From Curtobacterium sp. MCBD17_013 (lineage in GTDB: Bacteria; Actinomycetota; Actinomycetes; Actinomycetales; Microbacteriaceae): a stretch of 64,000 bases of DNA. The stretch covers positions 1 to 64,000 of the forward strand of contig NZ_QKTU01000002.1 of assembly GCF_003234565.1 (NCBI RefSeq). Reading direction: 5' to 3'. Positions 27,061 through 36,049 of this stretch are shown here, piece by piece; position 1 is the first letter of the stretch, and every line of letters starts with the position of its first letter. The position numbers and the translations under genes were made by a program. The notes under the pieces are model-generated. The model saw only the letters and a program-made list of their open reading frames with translations, had not been told where the DNA came from and searched no databases.

Positions 27061-27077
27061 ACGGTTCTGTATACCGT
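27045..27077 (+). promoter_or_regulatory. Promoter and candidate GntR operator 2 of the catabolic operon
   Basis: TTCACA (27045-27050) and TGTATA (27068-27073) are spaced 17 bp. An inverted repeat ACGGT-n7-ACCGT (27061-27077) spans the -10 and encloses GTATAC. This is where a repressor would block the promoter. The 38-nt leader carries CGAGGAG before GTG 27116. Confidence 0.45.
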
Positions 27078-27115
27078 TTGGTCACCCCACCCCTCCACCC
27101 CGAGGAGCGCCCCGC

Positions 27116-27925
27116 GTGACCGACTCCCTGCGCCACCCCGACGCCGACCCGACCGGCTTCCGCCTGGTCGGCGTCCTGCACCTGCCGCCGCTCCCGGGAG
27201 CCGTGAACCACACGGGCGTCCCGGTCGCCGACATCGCGGTGCGCGCCGCGGAGGACGCCCGCGCCCTGCAGGACGCCGGCTTCACCCACGTCATGGTGCA
27301 GGACGCGAGTGACATGCCCCAGGCCGTGCGTGTCGACGCCCCCACGGTCGCGGCGCTGTCGGTCGTCGGTGCCGCGGTCGTCGACGCCGTCGGCGTCCCG
27401 GTCGGTGTCGTCGTCGGCCACAACGACGGCCCGAGCGCCGTCGCGATCGCCCACGCGATCGGTGCCACGTTCGTCCGCGTCAAGGTGCTCACCGGCGTCT
27501 CCGTCGGTCCGACCGGCTGGATCGAGGGCTGCGCGTACGAGGTCGCCGCGATGCGCCAGCGCCTCGGCAGCGACGTCGAGGTCTGGGCGGACGTGCACGA
27601 GGCGACGAGCCTGGCACTCGCGGGCAGCACCGCGTGGGCCGCGCAGGAGGCCCGCGCCTTCGGCCGCGCCGACGTCCTCGTCGTCACCCGGGACAGCGGC
27701 GTCGGTGACGCGCTCGACGACATCGACCTCCTCCGGCCGACCGCCGGGGACACGCCCTTCGTCGTCGGTGGCCGCGTCGGGCTCGACACCATCGCGCAGA
27801 CCGTCACCCGGGCGGACGGCGCGATCCTCGGCAGCGCGATCAAGCGGTCGAGTGCCCCGGACGCCCGCGTCGACCCCGCGATCGCCGCCGCCTTCGGCCG
27901 CGCGCTCGTGCCCGCCGCCGCCTGA
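27116..27925 (+). CDS. BtpA/SgcQ family TIM-barrel protein
   Basis: 269-aa cytosolic protein of the BtpA/SgcQ family (COG0434-like), a TIM barrel often found in carbohydrate or nucleoside operons with no settled general function. Visible are VGVLHLPPLPGA near residue 18, the HVMVQDASD and VRVKVLTGVSVGPTGWIEG segments, and VVTRDSGVGDALDDIDLL with a phosphate-binding-like GGRVGLDTIAQ near the C-terminus. GTG 27116 is supported by GAGGAG. First gene of the operon; an 80-nt spacer follows before the SIS gene. It may act on a phosphorylated glycoside or ribose-type intermediate (inference). Confidence 0.85.
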   Translation: MTDSLRHPDADPTGFRLVGVLHLPPLPGAVNHTGVPVADIAVRAAEDARALQDAGFTHVMVQDASDMPQAVRVDAPTVAALSVVGAAVVDAVGVPVGVVVGHNDGPSAVAIAHAIGATFVRVKVLTGVSVGPTGWIEGCAYEVAAMRQRLGSDVEVWADVHEATSLALAGSTAWAAQEARAFGRADVLVVTRDSGVGDALDDIDLLRPTAGDTPFVVGGRVGLDTIAQTVTRADGAILGSAIKRSSAPDARVDPAIAAAFGRALVPAAA

Positions 27926-28005
27926 CGCCCGGCGACACCGACCCCGCACCTCGCCCGCACGGCCCCCCCACACCAGCACCAGCGCCGGACCCCAGGACAG
28001 GAACC

Positions 28006-29223
28006 ATGACCACCACCCCGCCCAGCCCGTTCATCGGCCCGGACAGCCCGCTCGACGCGCGCCAGCAGCAGATCGTCGAGCGCGTGTCGGCCGCGGAGCA
28101 CGCGTCGATCGTCGCCCTGCCGACGGACCACCCGCTCGACCCGAAGCGGCGTGCGCGGGACGAGGCCACCTACCCGGAGCTCATCGCGCAGCCCGACCGC
28201 ATCCGCGAGACCCTGGCCGCCAACGACGCCGCCCTCGACGAACTCGCGGACCGGATCGCCGCGATGGACGTCGACCGCGTGTTCGTGACCGGCGCGGGGG
28301 ACTCCCTCGCGGTGGCGATCGCCGCGCGGCAGACGCTCGAGCTCATGCTCGGGGTCCCGGTCGAGCCGGTCCAGAGCCTCGACCTCGCGTACTACCTCGC
28401 ACCGCTCGTGACGACCCGCAGCGTCGTCGTCGCCCTCTCGAGCTCGGGGGAGACCACCCGGACGGTCGAGGCGGCCCTAGTCGCCCAGCACATCGGCGCC
28501 CTGACCGTCGCGATCACGAACACGGCGGGTTCCACGCTCGACACGGAGTCCGAGCGCACCCTGCTCCTCCGAGCCACCCGGGTCGGCTGGCCCACCCAGT
28601 CCTCCACCACGGCGCTCGCGCTCCTCGTCGACCTCGCCATCCGCGTCGGTGCGCTCCGCGGGCACGCGGCCGCCCCCGCACTCCGGCAGGCGCTCGACAC
28701 GGTGCCCGCGCTCATGGAACGCGTCATCGCCGAGACCGAGCCCCGCCTGCGCGCCATCGCACAGCGAGAGCAGGCCGCCGACGCGTTCCTGTTCTCGGCC
28801 GCCGGCCCCTCGTGGGGCGCGGCGATCATCGGCGCCGCCAAGGTCAAGGAGTGCACCCCCGACCACGCCGAGGCGATCCAGGTCGAGGAGTTCCACCACT
28901 ACAACTCGCTCAAGGCGGGGGAGCCCATCTGGGTGATCGCGCCCGCCGGGCCGTCCGTGCCGCGCGCCGTGCACACCGCGAGCGAGGCGAAGCGCTTCGG
29001 CGGCAGCGTCACGGTGGTCACGACCGAGGGCGTGCACGACTTCGACGACGTCGCCGACGACGTCGTGACCGTCCCGGCGGTCCCGGAGCCGATCAGCCCA
29101 CTCCTCACGGTCCTCCCGGCCCAGCTCACCGGCTACCTGCTCGCGATGGAGCAGTTCGCCACGGCCGAGGCCGCGGTGGCGGCCGAGGCGGGGACGACGA
29201 CCACGGCGGCGACGCATGCGTGA
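28006..29223 (+). CDS. SIS-domain sugar-phosphate isomerase/deglycase-like protein
   Basis: 405-aa cytosolic protein with two SIS domains (about residues 85-215 and 250-395). Phosphosugar-binding loops include TGAGDSLAVAIA and SSSGETTRTVEAA. The second domain keeps K281-E282 and H298, spaced as the catalytic Glu/His pair of GlmS isomerase and FraB/FrlB deglycases (16 residues apart), so it is probably catalytic rather than regulatory. It overlaps the following PfkB kinase gene by 8 bp. SIS plus PfkB kinase plus ABC importer plus GntR recalls Amadori-compound (fructosyl-amine) operons, but the accompanying ureide-type hydrolases are unusual there. Confidence 0.85.
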   Translation: MTTTPPSPFIGPDSPLDARQQQIVERVSAAEHASIVALPTDHPLDPKRRARDEATYPELIAQPDRIRETLAANDAALDELADRIAAMDVDRVFVTGAGDSLAVAIAARQTLELMLGVPVEPVQSLDLAYYLAPLVTTRSVVVALSSSGETTRTVEAALVAQHIGALTVAITNTAGSTLDTESERTLLLRATRVGWPTQSSTTALALLVDLAIRVGALRGHAAAPALRQALDTVPALMERVIAETEPRLRAIAQREQAADAFLFSAAGPSWGAAIIGAAKVKECTPDHAEAIQVEEFHHYNSLKAGEPIWVIAPAGPSVPRAVHTASEAKRFGGSVTVVTTEGVHDFDDVADDVVTVPAVPEPISPLLTVLPAQLTGYLLAMEQFATAEAAVAAEAGTTTTAATHA

Positions 29224-30139
29224 GGACGCGGCCGCGCCGAGCCTCCTGTGCGTCGGCAACCTGACGATCGACGACTCCGTCATCGACGGCGTGACCACCA
29301 CCGCACTCGGCGGCGACGCGCTCTTCGCGGCGCTGGCCGCGCGACGCGTGCTCGACGACGTCCGCATGCTCGCACCGGTCGGGACGGACCTGCCCGCCGC
29401 GCTCCTCCAGGACGTCGCCGACGCGGGGATCCGCGTCGAGTCGGCACGGCCGCGCGACGGACGCACCGTCCGCAACCGGGTCACCTACGCCGCGGACGGC
29501 ACCCGCACCTGGGACCTCCTCGACGGCGAGGACGCGTTCGACGCGATGTCGGTGTACCCGGACGACGTCACCCCCGCCGCGCTCACGGCCAAGGGCGTGC
29601 TCGTCTCCGCCATGAGCCTCCGGTCACAGCTCGCCCTCGGCCCGTGGCTCCGCACCGCGACCGCGGCGACCGTCTACCTCGACCTGCAGGAGGACTACGT
29701 CGCGGGCAACGAGGACGCGCTCCTCGCGCTCCTGCCGACGTGCGACGTGTTCCTGCCGAGCGAGGTCGAGGCGGTCGCCCTCGCGGGGACCGACGACCTC
29801 GTCGCGGCAGCCGCGGTGTTCCGCGCCGCCGGGGCGGACCTCGTCGTGATCAAGACGGCCGAGCGCGGCTGCGTCCTGGCGACGGCGGACCGGACGCTCG
29901 TCGTGCCGACCGACGTCGTGACCGCCGTCGACGCCACCGGCGCGGGCGACGCGTTCTGCGGCGCCTTCGCCGCTGCGCACCAGACCGGCGCGGACCCGGT
30001 CACCGCAGCCCACGTCGGCGCCGCCGCCGCCCGCGTCGCGATCAGCGCACACGGCGTCACGGCGCTCCTCGCCGAGCGCACCGCGGCCGCCGCCGCACCG
30101 AGTGGCGCGCCGACCGCCGCGACGACCGGGGCCGCCTGA
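29216..30139 (+). CDS. PfkB-family carbohydrate/nucleoside kinase
   Basis: 307-aa ribokinase-family kinase expected to phosphorylate a sugar or nucleoside-like substrate after import. The first signature region (LGGDALFAALAARRVL) and the second (DATGAGDAFCGAFAAA, with the catalytic aspartate) are intact. It overlaps the SIS gene by 8 bp and the racemase start by 1 bp (TGATG), so it is in the operon. An Ala/Thr-rich tail of about 20 residues ends the protein. The phosphate acceptor is not predictable. Confidence 0.88.
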   Translation: MREDAAAPSLLCVGNLTIDDSVIDGVTTTALGGDALFAALAARRVLDDVRMLAPVGTDLPAALLQDVADAGIRVESARPRDGRTVRNRVTYAADGTRTWDLLDGEDAFDAMSVYPDDVTPAALTAKGVLVSAMSLRSQLALGPWLRTATAATVYLDLQEDYVAGNEDALLALLPTCDVFLPSEVEAVALAGTDDLVAAAAVFRAAGADLVVIKTAERGCVLATADRTLVVPTDVVTAVDATGAGDAFCGAFAAAHQTGADPVTAAHVGAAAARVAISAHGVTALLAERTAAAAAPSGAPTAATTGAA

Positions 30140-30858
30140 TGCACGTCCGACTCCTCAACCCGAACACGAGCCTGCCGATGACCGACGCCGTCCTCGCCGC
30201 CGCCCGCGCGGTCGCGCGCCCGGACACCGTCCTGACCGCGAGCCACTCCAGTGGTGCGCCGGCGACCGTCGAGACCCACGTCGACGAGGTGTTCGGCGCC
30301 GCCGGTGTGCTCGCGCAGGTGGAGCAGGGCGAACGCGACGGGGTCGACGGCTACGTCGTCGCCTGCTTCGGCGACACGGGCCTCCCGGCCGCTCGTGAGC
30401 GCGCCCGCGGACCGGTCGTCGGCATGACGGAGGCAGCGCTCCAGACCGCCGCGCTCCTCGCCCACCGGTTCACCGTCATCACGATGCCCCCGCGGACCAT
30501 CGCGATGACCGACCGCGTGGTCGCGTCGCTCGGCCTCGGGCACCGCTGCGTCGTCCGCGCCGTCGACGTGGCGGTCGAGGAGATCGAGACCGGCGCCGGT
30601 CCCGCCTTCGACGCGTTCGCCCGGGAGGCACGGCACGCGCTCGTCGCGGACGGTGCGGAGGCCATCGTGCTCGGCTGCGCAGGACTCACGGACCTGGTGT
30701 CCGGCCTCGGGGACGCGCTCGGCGTGCCGGTGGTCGACGGTGTCGCCGCCGCCACGACCGCGGTCGAGGGGCTGCTCGCGCAGGGGCTGACGACCTCGCG
30801 TGCGAACACCTGGGCCGCGCCGACGGGGTCCCCGACCACGAGCGAGGTCTGGGCATGA
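30139..30858 (+). CDS. Asp/Glu/hydantoin racemase family protein
   Basis: 239-aa cofactor-independent racemase-fold protein. The two catalytic cysteines are in VACFGDTGL and LGCAGLTDL, flanking the active site as in hydantoin and allantoin racemases (HyuE/HpxA type); the N-terminus LLNPNTSLPMTDAVL is typical of that subgroup. Co-transcribed with the PfkB kinase and amidohydrolase genes by 1- to 4-bp overlaps. Together with a PuuE-like protein downstream, this suggests a chiral ureide or hydantoin-like intermediate. The substrate itself is not identified. Confidence 0.87.
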   Translation: MHVRLLNPNTSLPMTDAVLAAARAVARPDTVLTASHSSGAPATVETHVDEVFGAAGVLAQVEQGERDGVDGYVVACFGDTGLPAARERARGPVVGMTEAALQTAALLAHRFTVITMPPRTIAMTDRVVASLGLGHRCVVRAVDVAVEEIETGAGPAFDAFAREARHALVADGAEAIVLGCAGLTDLVSGLGDALGVPVVDGVAAATTAVEGLLAQGLTTSRANTWAAPTGSPTTSEVWA

Positions 30859-32411
30859 GCGTGCTGTTCACCGACGTGTTCGTCTGGGCACCGGAGACAC
30901 CCGCAGGCATGGTCGGTCCGACCGATCTCCTGGTCGTCGAGGACACCGTGCGTGCGATCGGCCCGGCGGCTCGGCAGCAGGCTCCGGCGGACGCGCGGAT
31001 GGTCGCCGGTGGGGGGCACCACGTCCTCGTCCCGGGACTGGTCAACGCGCACTTCCACTCGCCGGCGAACCACCTCAAGGGCGCGTTCCCCAGTCGTCCG
31101 CTCGAGACCTTCATGCTCTACGAGTCGCCCGCGGACCCCGACCTCGCCCCGACCCCGCGCGAGGCGTACCTCCGGACGATGCTCGGCGCGCTCGAGATGC
31201 TCCGGACCGGGACGACGAGCGTGCAGGACGACGCGTTCCTCATGCCGGCGCCCGATCCCGACGTCATCGACGCCGTCATGCAGGCGTACGAGGACAGCGG
31301 CATCCGCGCGAGCGTCGCCCTGGACCAGCCGGAGCTCGCCGACGCCGACAAGCTCCCGTTCCTCGACGACGCCGACGACGCGCTGGCCGCGGCACTCCAC
31401 GCGCCGGCACCGGCCGCGGCACCGGAACTCCTGGCCGCGTACGACCACCTGTTCCGGCGGTGGCACGGCGCTGCCGACGGCCGGCTCACCGCAGCGGTGT
31501 CGATCTCGGCGCCCCAGCGGGTGAGCCCGGAGTACTTCGGTGCGCTCGACGACCTCAGCCGTACGCACGACGTCCCGCTCTTCGCCCACATGCTCGAGAC
31601 ACGCACGCAGCGTGCCCTCTCCGCGCCGGGCAGCGGGCAGGAACGGTTCGCCGGGCGGAGCCTCGTCCGGTACACCGCGGACCTCGGGCTGCTCAGCGAC
31701 CGCGTCAACGTCATCCACGCGGTGTGGGTCGACGAGCACGACCTCGACCTCATCGCCGCAGCGGACGCCGTCGTGGCGCACAACCCGGTGAGCAACCTGC
31801 GGCTCGGCAGCGGCGTCATGCCGTTCCGCGCCATGCGCGACCGCGGCATCCGGATCGCGCTCGGCGTCGACGAGGCGATCTGCGACGACACCGTCAACAC
31901 CTGGGGCGTCGTCAAGCAGGCCGGTCTCATCCACAACGTCGCCGGGCTCGACGCGGACCGCTGGCCGCTCCCGGCCGAGGTCCTCGACGCGCTCTGGGAG
32001 GGCGGCGCCGCCGCGATGCGCCGCGACGGGCGGAACGCCGAGCGCGGCCGGATCGGCCGCGTCGCCGAGGGCGCGCAGGCGGACCTCGCGCTGCTCGACC
32101 TGCACGCGCCGGCGTTCACGCCGTTCAACGACCTCCGCGGCCAACTCGTCTACTGCGAGTCCGGCGGCAGCGTCCGGATGACGGTCGTCGCCGGTCGGAT
32201 CGTCGCCGAGGGCGGCCGCGTGGTCTCGGTCGACGAGGCCGCACTCCTCGCGGAGGCCCGGGAGCTGCACGCAGCCCGGCGTCCCGCGCTCGAACGCACG
32301 TGGGCCGCGGCCGACGCCCTGTACCCGGCGTACGACGCCGTGGTGCGGCGGGCCGCCCGCACCGACGTGGGCATGACCAGGTGGATCGCCACGGACAGGA
32401 CGACAGCATGA
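30855..32411 (+). CDS. TRZ/ATZ-family amidohydrolase
   Basis: 518-aa cytosolic metal-dependent hydrolase with an intact metal site: NAHFHSPANHLKG (HxH, near residue 60), FAHMLET, NVIHAVWVDEHD and LGVDEAICDDT (aspartate). The C-terminal beta-sandwich is RVAEGAQADLALLDL. It is about 40 residues longer than the 5409-6842 relative, mostly at the C-terminus (ERTWAAADALYPAYDAVV). It overlaps both neighbours by 4 bp. Deamination of a guanine-, cytosine- or triazine-like ring, or hydrolysis of a cyclic ureide, would suit the family; which one is not decidable. Confidence 0.86.
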   Translation: MSVLFTDVFVWAPETPAGMVGPTDLLVVEDTVRAIGPAARQQAPADARMVAGGGHHVLVPGLVNAHFHSPANHLKGAFPSRPLETFMLYESPADPDLAPTPREAYLRTMLGALEMLRTGTTSVQDDAFLMPAPDPDVIDAVMQAYEDSGIRASVALDQPELADADKLPFLDDADDALAAALHAPAPAAAPELLAAYDHLFRRWHGAADGRLTAAVSISAPQRVSPEYFGALDDLSRTHDVPLFAHMLETRTQRALSAPGSGQERFAGRSLVRYTADLGLLSDRVNVIHAVWVDEHDLDLIAAADAVVAHNPVSNLRLGSGVMPFRAMRDRGIRIALGVDEAICDDTVNTWGVVKQAGLIHNVAGLDADRWPLPAEVLDALWEGGAAAMRRDGRNAERGRIGRVAEGAQADLALLDLHAPAFTPFNDLRGQLVYCESGGSVRMTVVAGRIVAEGGRVVSVDEAALLAEARELHAARRPALERTWAAADALYPAYDAVVRRAARTDVGMTRWIATDRTTA

Positions 32412-33313
32412 CGCACGACGACACCCGCACCGACACGGCCCCGGGTCACGGCTTCTGGGACTACCGGCCGATCACCGACGCGCCCGGCCGGGACTGGCCC
32501 GACGGCCGACGCCTGGCCGTCTACGTCGCCGTCGGACTCGAGGAGTACCGCTTCGGCGTCGGAGCGACCGAGGACATCGTGCCGGACGTCACCGCGCCGG
32601 ACCTCGTCAACACCTCGTGGCGGGACTACGGCAACCGCGTCGGGGCGTTCCGCCTGCTCGAGCGTCTCGACCGTGCGGGCATCCCACCCACCGTGCTCCT
32701 CAACACCGCCGTGTACGACGCCGCGCCGGACCTCATCCGCGCCGCCCGGGCCCTGGGCGCGGAGTTCGTCGGGCACGGCATCTCGAACTCCGACTCGCTC
32801 GGGGCCATGTCGAGCGCCGAGGAGGCCGCGTACGTCGCCGCCGTGGCCGACCGGATCGCCGCCGAGGAGGGCGAGGCGCCGGGCGGCTGGTCGAGCCCCT
32901 GGCTGACCCACACGCCCTCGACGCTCGACAACCTCGTCGCGAGCGGGTACCGCTACCTCCTCGACCTGCGTCTCGACGACCGCCCCGTGCCGATCACGAC
33001 CGCTGCCGGCCAGATCGTGGCGCTGCCGTACGCGCTCGAGGTGAACGACAGCACGACGATCGTCGGCCGCGGCGCGTCGGCGTCGGAGTTCGCCGACATG
33101 GTGGTCGACGAGTTCGACGAGCTCCTGGAACGCTCCGAGGAGCAGCCGCTCGTCATGAGCGTCGTCGTGCACTCGTTCATCTCCGGCGCCCCGTTCCGCC
33201 TCCGTGCTCTCGACCGGGCCCTGCAGCACATGACCGCACACCGGGACCGCGTCTGGTTCACCCAACCGCGGGCGATCGCGGCGCACCTCGCGACGACGGA
33301 GGTGACGGCGTGA
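32408..33313 (+). CDS. PuuE-like polysaccharide-deacetylase-fold hydrolase
   Basis: 301-aa protein of the polysaccharide deacetylase family, closest in pattern to PuuE, the metal-independent allantoinase. The NodB-type TFDD motif is missing, and the first strand reads VYVAVGLEEYRFG, as in PuuE-type members. GAEFVGHGISNSDSL and SSPWLTHTPSTLDNLVASGYRY mark the later strands. It would act on a cyclic amide or imide near the racemase and amidohydrolase. The window thus holds two unrelated allantoinase-type folds, AllB and this one, in separate operons. Allantoin as its substrate is possible but not shown. Confidence 0.82.
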   Translation: MTHDDTRTDTAPGHGFWDYRPITDAPGRDWPDGRRLAVYVAVGLEEYRFGVGATEDIVPDVTAPDLVNTSWRDYGNRVGAFRLLERLDRAGIPPTVLLNTAVYDAAPDLIRAARALGAEFVGHGISNSDSLGAMSSAEEAAYVAAVADRIAAEEGEAPGGWSSPWLTHTPSTLDNLVASGYRYLLDLRLDDRPVPITTAAGQIVALPYALEVNDSTTIVGRGASASEFADMVVDEFDELLERSEEQPLVMSVVVHSFISGAPFRLRALDRALQHMTAHRDRVWFTQPRAIAAHLATTEVTA

Positions 33314-35187
33314 GCGACCCCATGGACACCCCGAACGCTGGAGGCACGGCCACGGGCGCGGCGGCCACGACGGGCGGCGTGACGGCGTCGATCCGGGACC
33401 TGCACGTGTCGCTCGAACGTGACGGCGCCCGCAGCGCGGTGCTGCGCGGCGTCGACCTCGACATCGCCCGCGGCGAGATCGTCGGGCTCGTGGGGGAGTC
33501 CGGCTCCGGCAAGAGCATGCTCGCCATGAGCCTGCTCGGGCTCCTGCCGGACGCCGCCCGTCCGCACATCAGCGGCGAGGTCCGGGTGCAGGGCACCGAC
33601 ATGGCCCACGGCACCGACGCCGAACGCGCTCGTGCCCGGCGCACCGCGCTCGGCGCCGTGTTCCAGGACCCGATGACGTCGCTCAACCCGACGATGCGCG
33701 TCGGCCGTCAGATCGTCGAGGCCGGGCAGGACCGCGCCGGCTCGATCGCCCTCCTCGACGCGATGGGCGTGCCCGACCCCGCGATGCGGTTCAGCGTCTA
33801 CCCGCACGAGCTCTCCGGTGGCCTCCGCCAGCGCGTCATGGCGGCGATCGCGATGGCCGGGAGGCCCGCCCTGGTCGTCGCGGACGAGCCCACCACCGCG
33901 CTCGACGTCACCGTGCAGGCGCAGCTGCTCGACCTGCTCCGCGAACTCCGCGACGAGCAGGGCTGCAGCGTCCTCCTCATCACCCACGACCTCGGCGTCG
34001 CGGCCCAGATCGCCGACCGGATCGCCGTGATGTACGCGGGACGCCTCGCCGAGGTCGGTCCCACGGACGCCGTGCTCACCGCCCCCGCGCACCCGTACAC
34101 GGCCGGCCTCATGCGGTCCCGCCTGTCGCTCGGTCTCGACCGCGACGTCCGGCTCCCGACCCTGCCACCGGACACGCTGACGCCCGAGCAACGCCTCGTC
34201 GGCTGCCCGTACCGCGCACGGTGCCCCCTCGCGTTCGACCGGTGCGTCGCCGAGACCCCCGGGCTCGACGCCTCGGTGCCCGCGTCGGGCCACGCAGCCG
34301 CGTGCTGGGCCCCGGCCGAGGTCGTGCGCACCGACGCGGCCACGCCGCGGACCGCCGCGGTCGCACCCGGCCCGGGCCGCGCCTCCCGGCCGGTCGCCAC
34401 CCGCGCTGCACCGGCCGGTGCCGCCCGCGTCGGTGACGGCACGGCCCCCGCCCCGGCGGTCGTCGTCGACGACGTCGTCTGCACGTACGTCACCGGCCAC
34501 GGTCGACGGCGACGCACGGTGGAGGCCGTGCGCGGCATGCGCTTCGACGTCGCCGCCGGTGCGTCACTCGCGATCGTCGGCGAGAGCGGTTCGGGCAAGT
34601 CGACGATCCTCCGCGCGATCGCCGGCCTCGTGCCCGTCCGGTCCGGACACATCCGGGTCGCCGACGGCGGCGCGCAGATGGTGTTCCAGGACGCCGGGTC
34701 GTCACTCACCCCGTGGATGACGGTCGGCGAGACGCTCGCCGAGCGGCTCCGCCCGCAGCGGCTCGGCCGCACCGAGACCGACCGACGCGTGTCCGAGGCC
34801 CTCGACGCCATCGGTCTCCCCGCATCGGTCGCACGGCTCCGCCCCTCCGACCTGTCCGGTGGGCAACGGCAGCGCGTCGCGCTCGCCCGAGCGACCGTCG
34901 TGCGGCCCGCCGTGCTCCTGTGCGACGAACCGACGAGCGCGCTCGACGCCTCGCTCGCCGCGACCACCCTCAACCTCATCCGGGACATGCGGGAGGAACT
35001 CGCCATGACCGTCCTGTTCGTCACGCACGACCTCGCGGTCGCCCGGCTCATGGGCGACCGGATCGCCGTCGTCGAGCGCGGCCGCATCGTCGAACTCGGC
35101 GCCGCCGACGCCGTCATCGGCGACCCACGTGAGCCGTACACCCGCACGCTCGTCGCGTCGGTCCCCGAGATCGCGGTGGCCCGGTGA
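33310..35187 (+). CDS. Oligopeptide/dipeptide-type ABC transporter, tandem ATPases
   Basis: 625-aa cytoplasmic ATPase with two complete nucleotide-binding domains, a DppD-DppF fusion. Walker A motifs are GESGSGKSM near residue 60 and GESGSGKST near 430; signature motifs are LSGGLRQRV and LSGGQRQRV; Walker B regions are VVADEPTTALD and LLCDEPTSALD. Between the two domains is the Opp/Dpp C-terminal cysteine motif (CPYRARCPLAFDRC). GTG 33310 overlaps the upstream stop (GTGA); ATG 33322 is an alternative. Powers import by the permeases and binding protein encoded just downstream. Confidence 0.92.
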   Translation: MSDPMDTPNAGGTATGAAATTGGVTASIRDLHVSLERDGARSAVLRGVDLDIARGEIVGLVGESGSGKSMLAMSLLGLLPDAARPHISGEVRVQGTDMAHGTDAERARARRTALGAVFQDPMTSLNPTMRVGRQIVEAGQDRAGSIALLDAMGVPDPAMRFSVYPHELSGGLRQRVMAAIAMAGRPALVVADEPTTALDVTVQAQLLDLLRELRDEQGCSVLLITHDLGVAAQIADRIAVMYAGRLAEVGPTDAVLTAPAHPYTAGLMRSRLSLGLDRDVRLPTLPPDTLTPEQRLVGCPYRARCPLAFDRCVAETPGLDASVPASGHAAACWAPAEVVRTDAATPRTAAVAPGPGRASRPVATRAAPAGAARVGDGTAPAPAVVVDDVVCTYVTGHGRRRRTVEAVRGMRFDVAAGASLAIVGESGSGKSTILRAIAGLVPVRSGHIRVADGGAQMVFQDAGSSLTPWMTVGETLAERLRPQRLGRTETDRRVSEALDAIGLPASVARLRPSDLSGGQRQRVALARATVVRPAVLLCDEPTSALDASLAATTLNLIRDMREELAMTVLFVTHDLAVARLMGDRIAVVERGRIVELGAADAVIGDPREPYTRTLVASVPEIAVAR

Positions 35188-36044
35188 GCGCCGTCGTCGC
35201 GACCCGCCGGTTCTCACCCGCGGCGTTCACGAGCGGCGTGCACGCCGGACGCACCACGGCATGGGTGCTCGTCGGGCTGCTCGGCGCACTCACCGTCGTC
35301 GCGATCGTCGCCCGCCTCATCGCGCCCGACGACCCGATCCAGCCGGTCGGCGGCGTGCAACTCCCGCTCGGGTCGCCGGGACACCTGCTCGGTACCGACT
35401 CGATCGGGCGCGACATCCTCTCGCGCACGCTGTACGGCCTCCAGACGTCCTGGTTCTCGGCACTCGCCGTCGTCGCGGTCGGCCTCGTCGTCGGCGGCGT
35501 GGTCGGCGTGGCGGCGGGCGTCGCCGGCGGGTGGGTCGACAGCGTGCTCATGCGGGTCACCGACCTGTTCCTCGCGCTGCCGTCCACGCTCGTGGCCATC
35601 GCGATCGTCGCGGCGCTCGGACCCGGCATCACGAACACGCTCATCGGCATCTCGGTCGTGTGGTGGCCCTACTACGCACGCATCATCCGGTCCGAGATCC
35701 GCGCCACCGTCGCCCGTCCCCACGTCGAGGCGGCCCGGGTGGCCGGGGTCGGCCGGACACGGCTCGTGTTCCGGCACGTGCTCCCCGCCGCCGTGCCGAC
35801 CGCCATCGTCACCGCGAGCCTCGACATCGGCAACGTCGTGCTCCTGCTCGCCGGGCTGTCGTTCCTCGGTCTCGGCGCGCCGTCACCCGCACCCGAGCTC
35901 GGCGCCGACACCGCCGCGAACACGCAGCTGCTCCTCAGCGCGTGGTGGGTGCCCGTCGTCCCCGGCGTCGCCGTGCTCGTCCTCAGCCTCGTCGCGAACC
36001 TCGCCGGCGACGGCATCCGCACGCTCGTCGGGTCCAGGAGGTGA
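35184..36044 (+). CDS. ABC transporter permease, DppC type
   Basis: 286-aa inner-membrane permease with five to six helices (VLVGLLGALTVVAIVARLI, LAVVAVGLVVGGVVGVAAGVAG, LVANLAGDGIRTLV at the end) and the EAA coupling loop (EAARVAGVGRTRLVFRHVLP). The early LLGTDSIGRDILSR motif is typical of DppC/OppC. GTG 35184 overlaps the ATPase stop. Pairs with the DppB-type permease that follows. Confidence 0.92.
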   Translation: MSAVVATRRFSPAAFTSGVHAGRTTAWVLVGLLGALTVVAIVARLIAPDDPIQPVGGVQLPLGSPGHLLGTDSIGRDILSRTLYGLQTSWFSALAVVAVGLVVGGVVGVAAGVAGGWVDSVLMRVTDLFLALPSTLVAIAIVAALGPGITNTLIGISVVWWPYYARIIRSEIRATVARPHVEAARVAGVGRTRLVFRHVLPAAVPTAIVTASLDIGNVVLLLAGLSFLGLGAPSPAPELGADTAANTQLLLSAWWVPVVPGVAVLVLSLVANLAGDGIRTLVGSRR

Positions 36045-36049
36045 CGAGC

